Shown: in pieces, positions 49,933 to 58,685 of the stretch | Numbering within the stretch: position 1 is the stretch's first letter | Layout of the letters: the number at the start of each line of letters is the position of its first letter | Assembly (NCBI GenBank): GCA_037721555.1 | Contig: JBBJOI010000002.1 | Location: forward strand, 62,001 to 126,000 | DNA length: 64,000 nucleotides | Direction: 5' to 3' | Origin: Gaiellasilicea sp037721555 | Lineage (GTDB): Bacteria; Actinomycetota; Thermoleophilia; Gaiellales; Gaiellaceae | Notes under the pieces: generated by a model | Told to the model about the DNA's origin: nothing | The model's database searches: none | Seen by the model: the letters and a program-made list of their open reading frames with translations, nothing else | Position numbers and translations under genes: made by a program

Positions 49933-50996
49933 AAGAGGTACTCGGGGACATCGAGCGGTGGCGGGCCCGCGGAGACCGGATTGCCCTCGCGACCGTCGTC
50001 GCGACCCGGAAGTCGGCGCCGCGGCCGATCGGGTCGAAGCTCGCCATCTCGGCGAGCGGGGAATTCGCCGGATCCGTGTCGGGTGGTTGCGTCGAGAGCG
50101 ACGTCTACGACCATGCGTGTCGCATCCTCGAAGGTGACGCCCCGCAGCTGCTCTCCTACGGCATCTCCGACGACCAGGCCTTCACCGTCGGGCTCCCCTG
50201 CGGTGGCGAGATCGACGTCTTCGTCGAGGAGGTCCCGAACACGCTGGTCGATCGGCTCGTCGGCGTCGTCGAGCGCCAGGAGCGCGCCGTCCTCTTCACC
50301 GTCGTCGAGGGGGAGAGCATCGGCCGTGAGCTGCTGGTGCTCGAGGACGGCGAGCAGGTGGGCGAGGGGCTCTCCGAGGCGTCCGACCAGACCCACGAGC
50401 TCTTGCGTGGAGGGCGCAGCCAGCTGCTCTCACTCGGTGACGGGACGAAGGTCTTCGCCGAGGTGTTCGGCCCGCCGCCGCGGCTCTTCGTCTACGGAGC
50501 GGTTGACACCGGCGAGGCGCTCTGTCGCGCGGCGAAGGCCATCGGTTGGCGCACCATCCTCGCCGACGCGCGTGCCAAGTTCGCGACCCCCGAGAGGATC
50601 CCGAGTGCGGACGAGCTCATCGTCGGCTGGCCGGAGGAGGCCCTCGAGCGCGTACGGCCCGACTACCAGACCGCCGTCGTCGTCCTGACGCACGACGACA
50701 AGTTCGACGTCCCCGCGATCAAGGGGGCGCTCGACACCGACGCGTTCTACGTGGGTGCGCTCGGCTCGCGCCGTAACCAGGCACTCCGGCGTGAGCGGCT
50801 GCTCGAGGTGGGCGTCCCGGCGGCGGAGCTGGAGCGCATCTTCGGCCCGTGCGGCCTCGATGTGGGCGCAGACTCGCCCGCCGAGACGGCGCTCTCCATC
50901 CTCGGCGAGATCCTCGCCGTGCGCGCTCGCCGGGACGGTGGTTTCCTGCGCCACGCGAAGGGGCGAATTCACGTCGAGGAGGCTCAGCCCGCCTAG
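49929..50996 (+). CDS. XdhC/CoxI-family molybdenum cofactor maturation protein
   Basis: A 355-residue protein. The N-terminal XdhC_CoxI domain has TRKSAPRPIGSKLAISASGE and GSVSGGCVESDVYDHA. The C-terminal Rossmann domain has RLFVYGAVDTGEALCRAA and FYVGALGSRRNQALRRERLL. XdhC binds molybdenum cofactor and helps sulfurate and insert it into xanthine dehydrogenase-type enzymes, fitting both hydroxylase sets here. Its TAG stop is the first three bases of element P2 copy A's terminal repeat. Confidence 0.92.
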   Translation: MKEVLGDIERWRARGDRIALATVVATRKSAPRPIGSKLAISASGEFAGSVSGGCVESDVYDHACRILEGDAPQLLSYGISDDQAFTVGLPCGGEIDVFVEEVPNTLVDRLVGVVERQERAVLFTVVEGESIGRELLVLEDGEQVGEGLSEASDQTHELLRGGRSQLLSLGDGTKVFAEVFGPPPRLFVYGAVDTGEALCRAAKAIGWRTILADARAKFATPERIPSADELIVGWPEEALERVRPDYQTAVVVLTHDDKFDVPAIKGALDTDAFYVGALGSRRNQALRRERLLEVGVPAAELERIFGPCGLDVGADSPAETALSILGEILAVRARRDGGFLRHAKGRIHVEEAQPA

Positions 50997-51157
50997 AGGC
51001 TTGACGTGGGACTCGCGTGCGTGCGGGGATGGGCCAGACGGAGCGGTTTGCTGGGTCGGGCGCGGCGCGTGGTGGTGCTACAGGCAAGCCCGAGCCGGCG
51101 AAACCGCTCCGTGTGGCACACCAGCCGCACGTGCGTGAGTTCCACATCAAGTCTTAA
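50993..51157 (+). repeat. Palindromic element P2, copy A
   Basis: About 165 bp with terminal repeats CTAGAGGCTTGACGTGGGAC and the complementary GTTCCACATCAAGTCTTA. An inner stem ACGGAGCGGTTT/AAACCGCTCCGT (51038-51049/51101-51112) is perfect. It shares TGCTACAGGCAAGCCCGAGC and GCCGGCGAAACCGC with copy B (one or two changes), which is in the opposite orientation at 52798-52981. It begins on the xdhC stop codon. It fills most of the 222-bp gap before the SMP-30 gene. Confidence 0.85.
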
Positions 51158-51218
51158 CTCCACCGCCCCCCGAGTGGTAGGTTCGCGCTCTCGCAAGGTG
51201 ACGGGAAAGGAGGGCAGC

Positions 51219-52130
51219 GTGGGTGTGAACGTGCGATCGGACGAGCTGCTCGAGCTCGTCGAGGAGGGGGCGGAGGTCGAGCGCGTCGCCACCGGGTTCA
51301 CCTTCACGGAGGGCCCGATCTGGAACGCGAGCGAGCGCTGCCTCTTCTTCAGCGACATGCCCGCCGACATCCGGCGCCGCTGGAGCGAGGAGGACGGCGT
51401 CGCCGAGGTGCGCAATCCGAGCAACAAGTGCAACGGGATGGTCTATGACGCCGACGGAAACCTGCTCGTGTGCGAGCACGTCACGAGCTCGCTCGTCCGT
51501 GAGTCGCCCGACGGCGGCCGGGAGACGATCGCCTCGCACTTCGAGGGCAAGGAGCTGAACAGCCCGAACGACGTCATCACGAGCTCCGACGGGACGATCC
51601 TCTTCTCCGATCCGTGGTACGGGCGCATGCCGGTGTTCGGCGTCGAGCGCGAGCGCGAGCTCGGCTTCCAGGGGGTCTACCGGATCGCCTCTGGAGGCGG
51701 GGAGCCCGAGCTCGTGTGTGACCGGGACGAGTTCGACATGCCGAACGGCCTCTGCTTCTCGCCCGACGAGTCGCTGCTCTACATCAACGACACCTCGCGG
51801 GCCCACATCAAGGTCTTCGACGCGGCCGCGGACGGCTCGCTCTCGAACGGCCGCGCCTTCTTCGACGGCGTCGGCTCGGGCGTGGTCGAGGAGGGCATCC
51901 CGGACGGGATGAAGTGCGACGAGCGCGGGAACATCTGGGTCACCGGCCCGGGCGGCGTCTGGGTGATCAATCCCCGCGGCGAGCACCTGGGCATCGTCGA
52001 GGTGCCGGAGAACACGGGCAACATGACGTGGGGCGGGGACGACTGGCAGACGCTCTACATCCCGAGCTCCACGTCGCTCTATCGGATCCGCACCAAGGTC
52101 GCCGGGAACCGGCTGCCGTACATGAGCTGA
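51219..52130 (+). CDS. SMP-30/gluconolactonase-like protein
   Basis: A 303-residue six-bladed beta-propeller. Metal and substrate residues are in FTFTEGPIWNASERCLFFSD, ELNSPNDVITSSDGTILFSD, FDMPNGLCFSPDESLLYIND and GIPDGMKCDERGNIWVTGPG. The family hydrolyses sugar or other lactones with a divalent metal. GTG 51219 was chosen because AAAGGAGG lies about six bases upstream; the frame is open back through element P2. It is co-directional with the isochorismatase-like gene 14 bases downstream. Confidence 0.9.
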   Translation: MGVNVRSDELLELVEEGAEVERVATGFTFTEGPIWNASERCLFFSDMPADIRRRWSEEDGVAEVRNPSNKCNGMVYDADGNLLVCEHVTSSLVRESPDGGRETIASHFEGKELNSPNDVITSSDGTILFSDPWYGRMPVFGVERERELGFQGVYRIASGGGEPELVCDRDEFDMPNGLCFSPDESLLYINDTSRAHIKVFDAAADGSLSNGRAFFDGVGSGVVEEGIPDGMKCDERGNIWVTGPGGVWVINPRGEHLGIVEVPENTGNMTWGGDDWQTLYIPSSTSLYRIRTKVAGNRLPYMS

Positions 52131-52144
52131 GAAGGGAGCACGCA

Positions 52145-52783
52145 GTGAGCGAGAACGAGACGCCGCTCGAGCTCGACGCCAAGACGTCGGTGCTCATCAT
52201 CCAGGATCTTCAGAACGACGTGATGATCGACGGCGGAGCCTTCGCGGAGTCCGGCGCGCCGGGGCACGCGGAGGAGCAGAACGTGGTCGAGAACGTCAAG
52301 GAGCTCGCCGCCGCGTGCCGCGGGGCAGGCGTGCCGGTGATCCACGTGTGGTATGTCGTCGAGGAGGGTGCAGCGGGGCTGAAGCTGAACGCGCCGCTCT
52401 TCCAGGGCGTGAAGGACGGGAACGCCCTCGTTCGCGGGACGTGGGGTGCAGCCCCAGCCGAGGGACTCGAGCCGCAGGACGGCGACTTCGTCGTCGAGAA
52501 GATGCGCATGAGCGCCTGGCAGGGGACGCGCCTCGAGAACCTGCTGCGCGGCTTCGGCACCGAGACGATCGTCGTCACCGGCGCGTGGACGAACATGTCG
52601 ATCGAGCACACCTCGCGCACGGGCGCCGACCTGGGCTACCGCATGGTCGTGCCCGAGGACGGCTGCTCGACGATGAACGCCGACTGGCACAACGCCTCGA
52701 TCAACTACGCACTTCAGAACGTCGCGGCGGTGACGAGCTGTCGCGCCGTCGCGGACGCGCTCGGCGTGCCCGCACCGGCATAG
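52145..52783 (+). CDS. Isochorismatase-like hydrolase with Ser in place of catalytic Cys
   Basis: A 212-residue protein of the isochorismatase/nicotinamidase superfamily. It has the Asp motif SVLIIQDLQNDVMIDGG and the Lys motif DFVVEKMRMSAWQGTRLENL. In the third motif, TIVVTGAWTNMSIEHTSRTG, the usual nucleophilic Cys (...N-x-C-V-E-S-T...) is Ser. Activity may therefore differ from amidases, as in true isochorismatases, which lack the Cys. GTG 52145 has AAGGGAG upstream. Both palindromic P2 copies flank this two-gene unit. Confidence 0.85.
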   Translation: MSENETPLELDAKTSVLIIQDLQNDVMIDGGAFAESGAPGHAEEQNVVENVKELAAACRGAGVPVIHVWYVVEEGAAGLKLNAPLFQGVKDGNALVRGTWGAAPAEGLEPQDGDFVVEKMRMSAWQGTRLENLLRGFGTETIVVTGAWTNMSIEHTSRTGADLGYRMVVPEDGCSTMNADWHNASINYALQNVAAVTSCRAVADALGVPAPA

Positions 52784-52797
52784 CCCATCCGAGCCCA

Positions 52798-52981
52798 GAG
52801 GCTCGATGTGCAACTCGGCTTGATGTGCAACTCGCGCACGCGCGGCTGGATGTGCCAGACACGGTGCGGTTTCGCCGGCTCGGGCTTGCCCGTAGCACCA
52901 ACTACGCGCCGCACCCGACCCGGCGAAACCGCTTGGTCTACCCATCCCCGCAGGCACCCGAGTTGCACATCAAGCCTCTAG
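52798..52981 (-). repeat. Palindromic element P2, copy B, with a duplicated terminus
   Basis: Read on the minus strand it begins CTAGAGGCTTGATGTGCAAC and is clearly related to copy A throughout. The inner stem GCGGTTTCGCCGG/CCGGCGAAACCGC (52866-52878/52920-52932) is perfect. The distal terminus is present twice in tandem (GATGTGCAACTCG at 52805 and again at 52822), so either a terminus was duplicated or a second copy was lost. It fills the gap between the isochorismatase-like and VOC genes and ends ten bases before the VOC start. Confidence 0.85.
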
Positions 52982-52990
52982 AATCGCGCC

Positions 52991-53482
52991 GTGCGGGCCA
53001 CCCGTCTCAACCACGTCAGCATCCACGCGGTCGACATGGAGGCGTCGCTGCGCTTCTACACCGAGCTGCTTGGGCTCGAGCGCATCCCGAGCCCTACCTT
53101 TCAACACCGTGTGGAGTGGCTTCGGCTCGGCGACCAGCAGCTGCACCTGTTCGAGCGTGACACCGAGGCGCCGTCGTTTCATCACGTCGCTTTCGAGGTC
53201 GACGACTTCGAGGCCGTCTACGCCAAGACACGCGAGCTCGAGATCCAGGAGGGAGAGGCGTGGTCGTCCTCGGCCCGCGAGCTGCCGGACGGCTCGGTTC
53301 AGCTCTACCTTCGTGACCCTGCAGGGAATCTCGTCGAGATCGACTGGCCGGACGCGTCGACGCTCGACCGCTCGATCGTCACGGATCTGAAGCGGCTCGA
53401 GGACGACGTCCCACAGCTCGCGGACGCCCGCTCCGCCTCGCTCTTCCTCGGCCGACGCACGGCACCAAGCCCGACGGGCTGA
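52991..53482 (+). CDS. VOC/glyoxalase-family protein
   Basis: A 163-residue protein with paired beta-alpha-beta-beta-beta modules: TRLNHVSIHAVDMEASLRFY and APSFHHVAFEVDDFEAVYAK, with a metal His in each and Glu in GNLVEIDWPD. The family includes glyoxalase I, dioxygenases and resistance proteins. The substrate is unknown. GTG 52991 lies just after element P2 copy B, which therefore supplies the leader sequence. Confidence 0.85.
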   Translation: MRATRLNHVSIHAVDMEASLRFYTELLGLERIPSPTFQHRVEWLRLGDQQLHLFERDTEAPSFHHVAFEVDDFEAVYAKTRELEIQEGEAWSSSARELPDGSVQLYLRDPAGNLVEIDWPDASTLDRSIVTDLKRLEDDVPQLADARSASLFLGRRTAPSPTG

Positions 53483-53557
53483 TCACTCCTCTCCGCCGAT
53501 TTCGGCGCACGGCGGGCTCTCTCCGGCTGCGGAAACGGTCTGTTAGGTTCCTCGCCC

Positions 53558-54643
53558 GTGTCGGCTCGCGTGTACCGGCTTCTCCCGGCGATCATCGCAG
53601 GTGGTGCGCTCGGATTCGCGGTCCTCTGGGTGGCCGTGATCGCCCAGCCGCCGCCGATCGAGGGCAGCCCGGGGTGGCGCAGCACGACGTTCGGATCCGC
53701 GATCGACGACCCGACGAGCTTTCTCTACACCCTGCTCGATGCCGTGACGTTCGCCGGGCTGCTCTTCATCGTCGCCAGCGGGTTCACGCTGATCTTCGGG
53801 CTGATGCGCGTCGTCAACATGGCCCACGGCACCTTCTTCCTGCTCGGCGGCTACATCGCCTACGAGCTGCAGCAGAAGATGACGGGACAGGGTTTCGCGA
53901 TCCCGGGCGAGGAGGTCAACACGTGGGAGTGGATTGCGCCCGTGCTCCTGGCGGCGGCGTGTATCGCCGGCATCGGCCTGCTCGTGCAGCAGTCCCTGCT
54001 GCGCTGGAACCAGGGCCAGGATCTGCGGCAGGCGCTGATCACGATCGCGATCTCGGTGATCGCCGCCGACCAGGTGATCGCCCACTTCGAGGGAGGCAAC
54101 GCGGTGAGCGTCACGTGGCCGGGCAAGGTCAACCGGCTGGTCGATCTCCGGATCCTCGACGTGCAGTACTCGCTTGCCCGCCTGACCGTCCTGGCGCTCG
54201 GCGTCGCCGTCGGCGTCGCGCTCTACCTGTGGCTGTACCGGACGAAGACGGGGGTCGTCATCCGCGCCGGGGTGGACGACGAGCAGATGACCTCCGCGCT
54301 CGGGATCAACATCCAACGGGCGTTCGCGATCGCGTTCGTCGTCGGTTCCGCACTCGCCGCCTTCGGCGGCGTCGTCGGGGCGTCGCAGGGCGCGGTCGCC
54401 TCGGGCCAGGACGGTCAGTGGCTGCTCAACTCGCTGGTCGTCGTGATCATCGGCGGCCTCGGCTCACTGCTGGGCGCGGCCGCCGGATCGCTCCTTTACG
54501 GCCTCGTCTTCTCCTTCTCGGCGACGTACCTGCCGACGACCGGCGAGAACTGCTGCACCCAGTACTCGATCGTCTTCACGTTCATCCTGCTCGCGCTCGT
54601 GCTCTCCTTCCGCCCACGGGGGCTCTTCGGGAGGCCCGGATGA
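53558..54643 (+). CDS. Branched-chain amino acid-type ABC permease (LivH-like)
   Basis: A 361-residue membrane protein with about nine helices. Family markers are DAVTFAGLLFIVASGFTLIF, GLMRVVNMAHGTFFLLGGY and VIRAGVDDEQMTSALGINIQ (the EAA-like cytoplasmic loop). With LivM it forms the channel of a Liv-type importer. A long periplasmic insert between the first helices is larger than usual. GTG 53558 is the first gene of the five-gene operon, and it overlaps livM by four bases (ATGA). Confidence 0.88.
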   Translation: MSARVYRLLPAIIAGGALGFAVLWVAVIAQPPPIEGSPGWRSTTFGSAIDDPTSFLYTLLDAVTFAGLLFIVASGFTLIFGLMRVVNMAHGTFFLLGGYIAYELQQKMTGQGFAIPGEEVNTWEWIAPVLLAAACIAGIGLLVQQSLLRWNQGQDLRQALITIAISVIAADQVIAHFEGGNAVSVTWPGKVNRLVDLRILDVQYSLARLTVLALGVAVGVALYLWLYRTKTGVVIRAGVDDEQMTSALGINIQRAFAIAFVVGSALAAFGGVVGASQGAVASGQDGQWLLNSLVVVIIGGLGSLLGAAAGSLLYGLVFSFSATYLPTTGENCCTQYSIVFTFILLALVLSFRPRGLFGRPG

Positions 54644-55701
54644 CGACCGCTTTACCGGCGAAGACCGCTCTGCCGGCGAGGACCGTCGCCGAGCGCTCGG
54701 TCGGTCTCGCGATCCTCGTCTTCGCGGCCGTCGGGCCGCTCTTCCTCAACGACTACTGGGTGAACAGCATCCTCACCCAGACGTTTCTCGTCGGGATCGC
54801 GGCTGCGAGCCTCATCTTCCTCTCCGCCTATGGTGGCATGGTCTCGCTCGCGCAGACCGCCCTGTACGGCGTGGCGGGCTTCATCGTCGGCAACATGGTC
54901 ACGCAGGGCGAGACGAAAGGGCTCAACCTCGGCTGGGATCCGACGCTCGCAGTCGTGCTCGCGATCCTGCTGACAACGGCGCTCGGCCTTGTCTTCGGCC
55001 TGCTCGCCGCGCGGAGCGTCGGCATCTACTTCCTGATGCTCACGCTCACCTTCGCGGTGATCGGCAACTACTTCTTCGGCCAGGTCACCCTCGTCTCGGG
55101 CTTCTCCGGGATCTCGGGCATCGATCGCTACACGCCGGGCTTCATCGGCAACGTCGTCGACCATCCGAACCGTCTCTACTACGTCGCGCTCGTCGTGGCG
55201 CTCGCCGTCTACCTGCTCATCCGCTACGTGCGTCGGACTCCGTTCGGGCTCGCGCTCCAGGGGGTTCGCGACGAGCCGGTGCGGATGAGCTCCCTGGGGT
55301 ACAACGTGCCTCTCCACCGGGCCCTCGCGTTCGCGTTCGGCGCCTTCATCGCCTCGCTGGCCGGCGTTCTCTACGTCTGGTGGAACGGCCAGATCGACCC
55401 CCAGACGATCGGACTGCAGGCGACCATCGACCTCCTCGTCGTGGCGGTCATCGGCGGGCTCGGCCGGATCGAGGGCGCGTGGCTCGGTGCTTTCGTCTTC
55501 ATCCTCATCAACAACTACGTCCGGGACATCGAGGTGCCGCTCGTGGGCGGCAGCTTCAACACGATCGTCGGCCTCATCTTCCTCGCGGTGGTCGTGATCT
55601 CGCCGAGCGGCCTGATGGGAATCTGGGATCGCATCGTCTCGACGCAGCTGGGCGGGCGGGGCGGAGGCGACCGACCGGTCGCCGAATCACGCGCCGACTA
55701 A
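54640..55701 (+). CDS. Branched-chain amino acid-type ABC permease (LivM-like)
   Basis: A 353-residue permease from ATG 54640. Markers are LIFLSAYGGMVSLAQTALYG, RSVGIYFLMLTLTFAVIGNY and GLALQGVRDEPVRMSSLGYN (cytoplasmic coupling loop), with about ten helices. It pairs with the LivH-like subunit. The binding-protein gene follows after 74 bp, which contain an AAGGAGG site. Confidence 0.9.
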   Translation: MTTALPAKTALPARTVAERSVGLAILVFAAVGPLFLNDYWVNSILTQTFLVGIAAASLIFLSAYGGMVSLAQTALYGVAGFIVGNMVTQGETKGLNLGWDPTLAVVLAILLTTALGLVFGLLAARSVGIYFLMLTLTFAVIGNYFFGQVTLVSGFSGISGIDRYTPGFIGNVVDHPNRLYYVALVVALAVYLLIRYVRRTPFGLALQGVRDEPVRMSSLGYNVPLHRALAFAFGAFIASLAGVLYVWWNGQIDPQTIGLQATIDLLVVAVIGGLGRIEGAWLGAFVFILINNYVRDIEVPLVGGSFNTIVGLIFLAVVVISPSGLMGIWDRIVSTQLGGRGGGDRPVAESRAD

Positions 55702-55775
55702 CCAAGCCTGGAACCGGACGACGGGATGCCGTAGGTTCTCCGCAGCAAGCTTGTCAGTCAATCGAAGGAGGGTAA

Positions 55776-57176
55776 ATGAGGGTGAAGCTGCGACGTCGGA
55801 AGCTCCTGCTTCCGCTCGCTGCGCTCGCGGTCGCTGCGTCGATCGTGTCCGTGGCATTCGCTGCGACGGGCGGCGGTGGCCAGGGAGAGATCCGGATCGC
55901 CATCATGACCGACTGCAAGGGCGCATTCGGCTTCGGCTATGAGCTCGACATCGGCGGCGCCCAGGCAGCGCTCTACCAGTACGCCGGCGCGCGGCCGAAG
56001 AGCAAGAACAAGCCGTCGGCGGGCATGACCGGCGGGACGATCGCCGGCCGCCCGATCAAGATCGTCGGCTACGGCTGCGGCGATGACACGGCGGCCACCG
56101 CTCTCAAGGAGACCCGCCGGCTGATGGAGCGTCTCCGTGCGGACATCATGATCGGCCCGCTCTCGGGTGACGAAGCGGTCGCGGTCGCCAACTACGCCAA
56201 GTCGCATCCGACGAAGACCTTCGTGATCGGGACGGCCGGATCGCAGGATCCAACGCTCCAGATCGCCCCGAAGAACACGTTCCGCTACCACGGAGACGGT
56301 GCGCAGTGGAACGCGGGGATCGGCGAGATTGCCTACAAGAAGCTCGGCTGGCGGAATGCCGCGATCATCATGGACGACTACAGCTTCGGCTGGACGTCGG
56401 CGGCCGGCATCATCGCCGACTTCTGCGGAGTGGGTGGCAAGATCACGAAGCGCGTCTTCCCGCCCCTGAACACGACCGACTACGCGTCGTACATCCGGCA
56501 ACTGCCGCGGCCTCAGCAGGTCGACGGCTACTTCTGGACTGTAGGTGGAACCGGTACGGGCGCCTCGCTAAGGGCGTTCGAGCAGGCCTACGGGCCGGTT
56601 CAGCCGAAGAAGTTCATCGGGAACCTGTTCTTCGCGTTCCTCGGCAACTTCGAGGAGGTCGCACCGCGGCTCGTGGGGGCCTACGTCGGCGGCTTCGGCA
56701 CCGGCCCTGGGCTGAAGACGGGCCAGTCGCTCGCATACGAGAAGATCATGAAGAACTGGCACCCGAAGCTGCCCGCTGCGGACGGCTTCGTCTACAACTA
56801 CTACAACGCAGCCTGGGCGACCGTGATCGGCCTCAAGCAGGCGGGCGGCGACGTGTCGAAGCTGCAGAGCAACATGCCTAAGCGGCTCAAGTCGGGCTAC
56901 GAGGTCACGGACGGCGGCAACGTCGTCCTCGACTCCAACCGCCAGGCGATCCAGGATCAGTACCCACTCCAGATCGTGCGCGGGCCCGACGGCAAGCCGA
57001 CGGTGTCAGTGATCGGGCAGGTGCCGAACGTGGATCAGTCGTTCGGCGGTCTGTTCAAGCGCTCGAGCCCGCCGCCCGGTCGCACGCAGCCCGCGTGCGT
57101 GAAGCGCAAGACGCCGTGGCAGGGAAAGATCCGCGTCGTCAAGGGCGGCAAGGTCACAAACCAGCTGATCAAGTAG
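55776..57176 (+). CDS. ABC transporter substrate-binding protein (Liv-type)
   Basis: A 466-residue exported binding protein. A basic start (MRVKLRRRKLLLPLAALAVA) leads a signal peptide ending near AFAATGG. There is no lipobox, so it may stay anchored by the signal or be released. The periplasmic-binding fold (Peripla_BP_6) shows GEIRIAIMTDCKGAFGFGYE and YGCGDDTAATALKETRRLME. The ligand may be an amino acid, amide or urea-like compound; the HyuA/HyuB genes downstream make an amide or cyclic amide worth considering. Confidence 0.87.
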   Translation: MRVKLRRRKLLLPLAALAVAASIVSVAFAATGGGGQGEIRIAIMTDCKGAFGFGYELDIGGAQAALYQYAGARPKSKNKPSAGMTGGTIAGRPIKIVGYGCGDDTAATALKETRRLMERLRADIMIGPLSGDEAVAVANYAKSHPTKTFVIGTAGSQDPTLQIAPKNTFRYHGDGAQWNAGIGEIAYKKLGWRNAAIIMDDYSFGWTSAAGIIADFCGVGGKITKRVFPPLNTTDYASYIRQLPRPQQVDGYFWTVGGTGTGASLRAFEQAYGPVQPKKFIGNLFFAFLGNFEEVAPRLVGAYVGGFGTGPGLKTGQSLAYEKIMKNWHPKLPAADGFVYNYYNAAWATVIGLKQAGGDVSKLQSNMPKRLKSGYEVTDGGNVVLDSNRQAIQDQYPLQIVRGPDGKPTVSVIGQVPNVDQSFGGLFKRSSPPPGRTQPACVKRKTPWQGKIRVVKGGKVTNQLIK

Positions 57177-57181
57177 GTCGG

Positions 57182-57961
57182 TTGACCGAAGCACCGGTTG
57201 TAACTAGCGCCGGGCCGATCCTCCGCTTGCGGGGGGTCGGCCGGCGCTTCGGCGGCCTGCACGCGGTGCGCGATGTCGACCTCGACATCGCGCCCGGTGA
57301 GCGGCGCGCCATCCTCGGCCCCAATGGAGCGGGCAAGACGACGCTCTTCAACGTCATCGCGGGGGACCTGCCGCCGACATCGGGATGCGTCGAGCTCTTC
57401 GGACGCGACGTCACGCCGCTCCCGGCGCGGCGCCGGGCAAAGCTCGGTCTTGCGCGGAGCTACCAGCAATCGCGGCTCTTCCTCGGCCTCACCGTCGAGG
57501 ACAACATCTACCTCGCGCTCCGCGGCGTCTCGGGTGGCCATCTGCGGCCGGTGATCCTCCCGGCCGACGAGGAGTTGCGTGTGCGCGCGCGGCGCGCAGC
57601 CGGCCGGGCGGCGATCGACGGCAAGCTCTCCGAGCTCGTCGGGTCGCTCTCACACGGCGAGCACCGCCAGGTCGCGTTGGCAATGGCGTTCGCCACGGAG
57701 CCCACCATCGTGATGCTCGACGAGCCCGCCTCCGGTCTCGCGCGGGGTGAGCGGCAGCTGCTCACGGAGCTCCTGCTCGGCCTCGACCGTGAGATCACGT
57801 TGATCCTGATCGAGCACGACATGGACATCGCCCTGACCGTCGCCGAGCGGGTGACGATGATGCACGACGGGCGTGTGATCGTCGAGGGCACGCCGGCCGA
57901 GATCCGGGCGAACGAGCAGGTGCACGCCCTGTACCTCGGGACAGGCCATGGCGTCGAGTAA
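57182..57961 (+). CDS. ABC transporter ATPase (LivG-like)
   Basis: A 259-residue ATPase from TTG 57182. Walker A AILGPNGAGKTTLFNVIAGD, Q-loop RSYQQSRLF, signature LSHGEHRQVALAMAF (usual LSGGE with His replacing Gly), Walker B PTIVMLDEPASGLARGE and H-loop LIEHDMDIALTVAE. It powers import with the LivF-like partner and overlaps it by 14 bases. Confidence 0.9.
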   Translation: MTEAPVVTSAGPILRLRGVGRRFGGLHAVRDVDLDIAPGERRAILGPNGAGKTTLFNVIAGDLPPTSGCVELFGRDVTPLPARRRAKLGLARSYQQSRLFLGLTVEDNIYLALRGVSGGHLRPVILPADEELRVRARRAAGRAAIDGKLSELVGSLSHGEHRQVALAMAFATEPTIVMLDEPASGLARGERQLLTELLLGLDREITLILIEHDMDIALTVAERVTMMHDGRVIVEGTPAEIRANEQVHALYLGTGHGVE

Positions 57962-58685
57962 CGGCCGCCCGCTGCTGGAGGTGGAGGGGTTGAACGCGTT
58001 CTACGGACGGGCCCACGTGCTCCACGACGTCTCGTTCGTCTCGGGTGGGGAGCCGGTCGCCGTGATCGGCCGCAACGGCATGGGCAAGACGACGCTCTGC
58101 GCCGCGATCATGGGGTTGTCACCGCCCCAGGCGAGAGGCTCGGTGCGCTTCCGCGGTCGCGAGCTGCTCGGCCGGCCGTCGTACAAGATCGCGCGCTCGG
58201 GGCTCGCCTACGTGCCGCAGGGACGGCGCCTGTTCCCGTCGCTCTCCGTCGACGAGCACCTGAAGATGCTCGCGAAGCGGGGCGATTCGCGCCGCTGGAC
58301 TCCTGCCAAGGTCTACGAGCTCTTTCCGCGGCTCGCCGAGCGGAAGCGAAACGGCGGCGCGCAGCTCTCGGGCGGCGAGCAGCAGATGCTCGCGATCGGC
58401 CGCGCGCTGCTCACGAATCCCGAGCTGCTGATCATGGACGAGCCGTCCGAGGGTCTGGCGCCGACGATCGTGGAGGGTCTCATCGCGACGTTCAAGGCGC
58501 TCGAGCAGGAGGGTCTCTCGATCCTGCTGATCGAGCAGAACCTCGGCGTCGCGACCTCCCTCGCCGAGCGCCAGCTCGTCATGGTCGGCGGCCGCATCGC
58601 GGCCGAGACGACGGCAGCCGCGCTCATCGACGACGCCGACGCGCAGCGCCGCTACCTCGGTGTCGAGCCGCTCGCCGAGAACTAA
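57948..58685 (+). CDS. ABC transporter ATPase (LivF-like)
   Basis: A 245-residue ATPase. Walker A AVIGRNGMGKTTLCAAIMGL, Q-loop LAYVPQGRRLFPSLSVDEHL, signature LSGGEQQMLAIGRALLTNP, Walker B LLIMDEPSEGLAPTIVEGLI and the H-loop replaced by LIEQNLGVATSLAE as usual in LivF. It is the last gene of the import operon. Its stop overlaps the stop of the convergent FAD oxidase (58682) by three bases. Confidence 0.92.
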   Translation: MASSNGRPLLEVEGLNAFYGRAHVLHDVSFVSGGEPVAVIGRNGMGKTTLCAAIMGLSPPQARGSVRFRGRELLGRPSYKIARSGLAYVPQGRRLFPSLSVDEHLKMLAKRGDSRRWTPAKVYELFPRLAERKRNGGAQLSGGEQQMLAIGRALLTNPELLIMDEPSEGLAPTIVEGLIATFKALEQEGLSILLIEQNLGVATSLAERQLVMVGGRIAAETTAAALIDDADAQRRYLGVEPLAEN

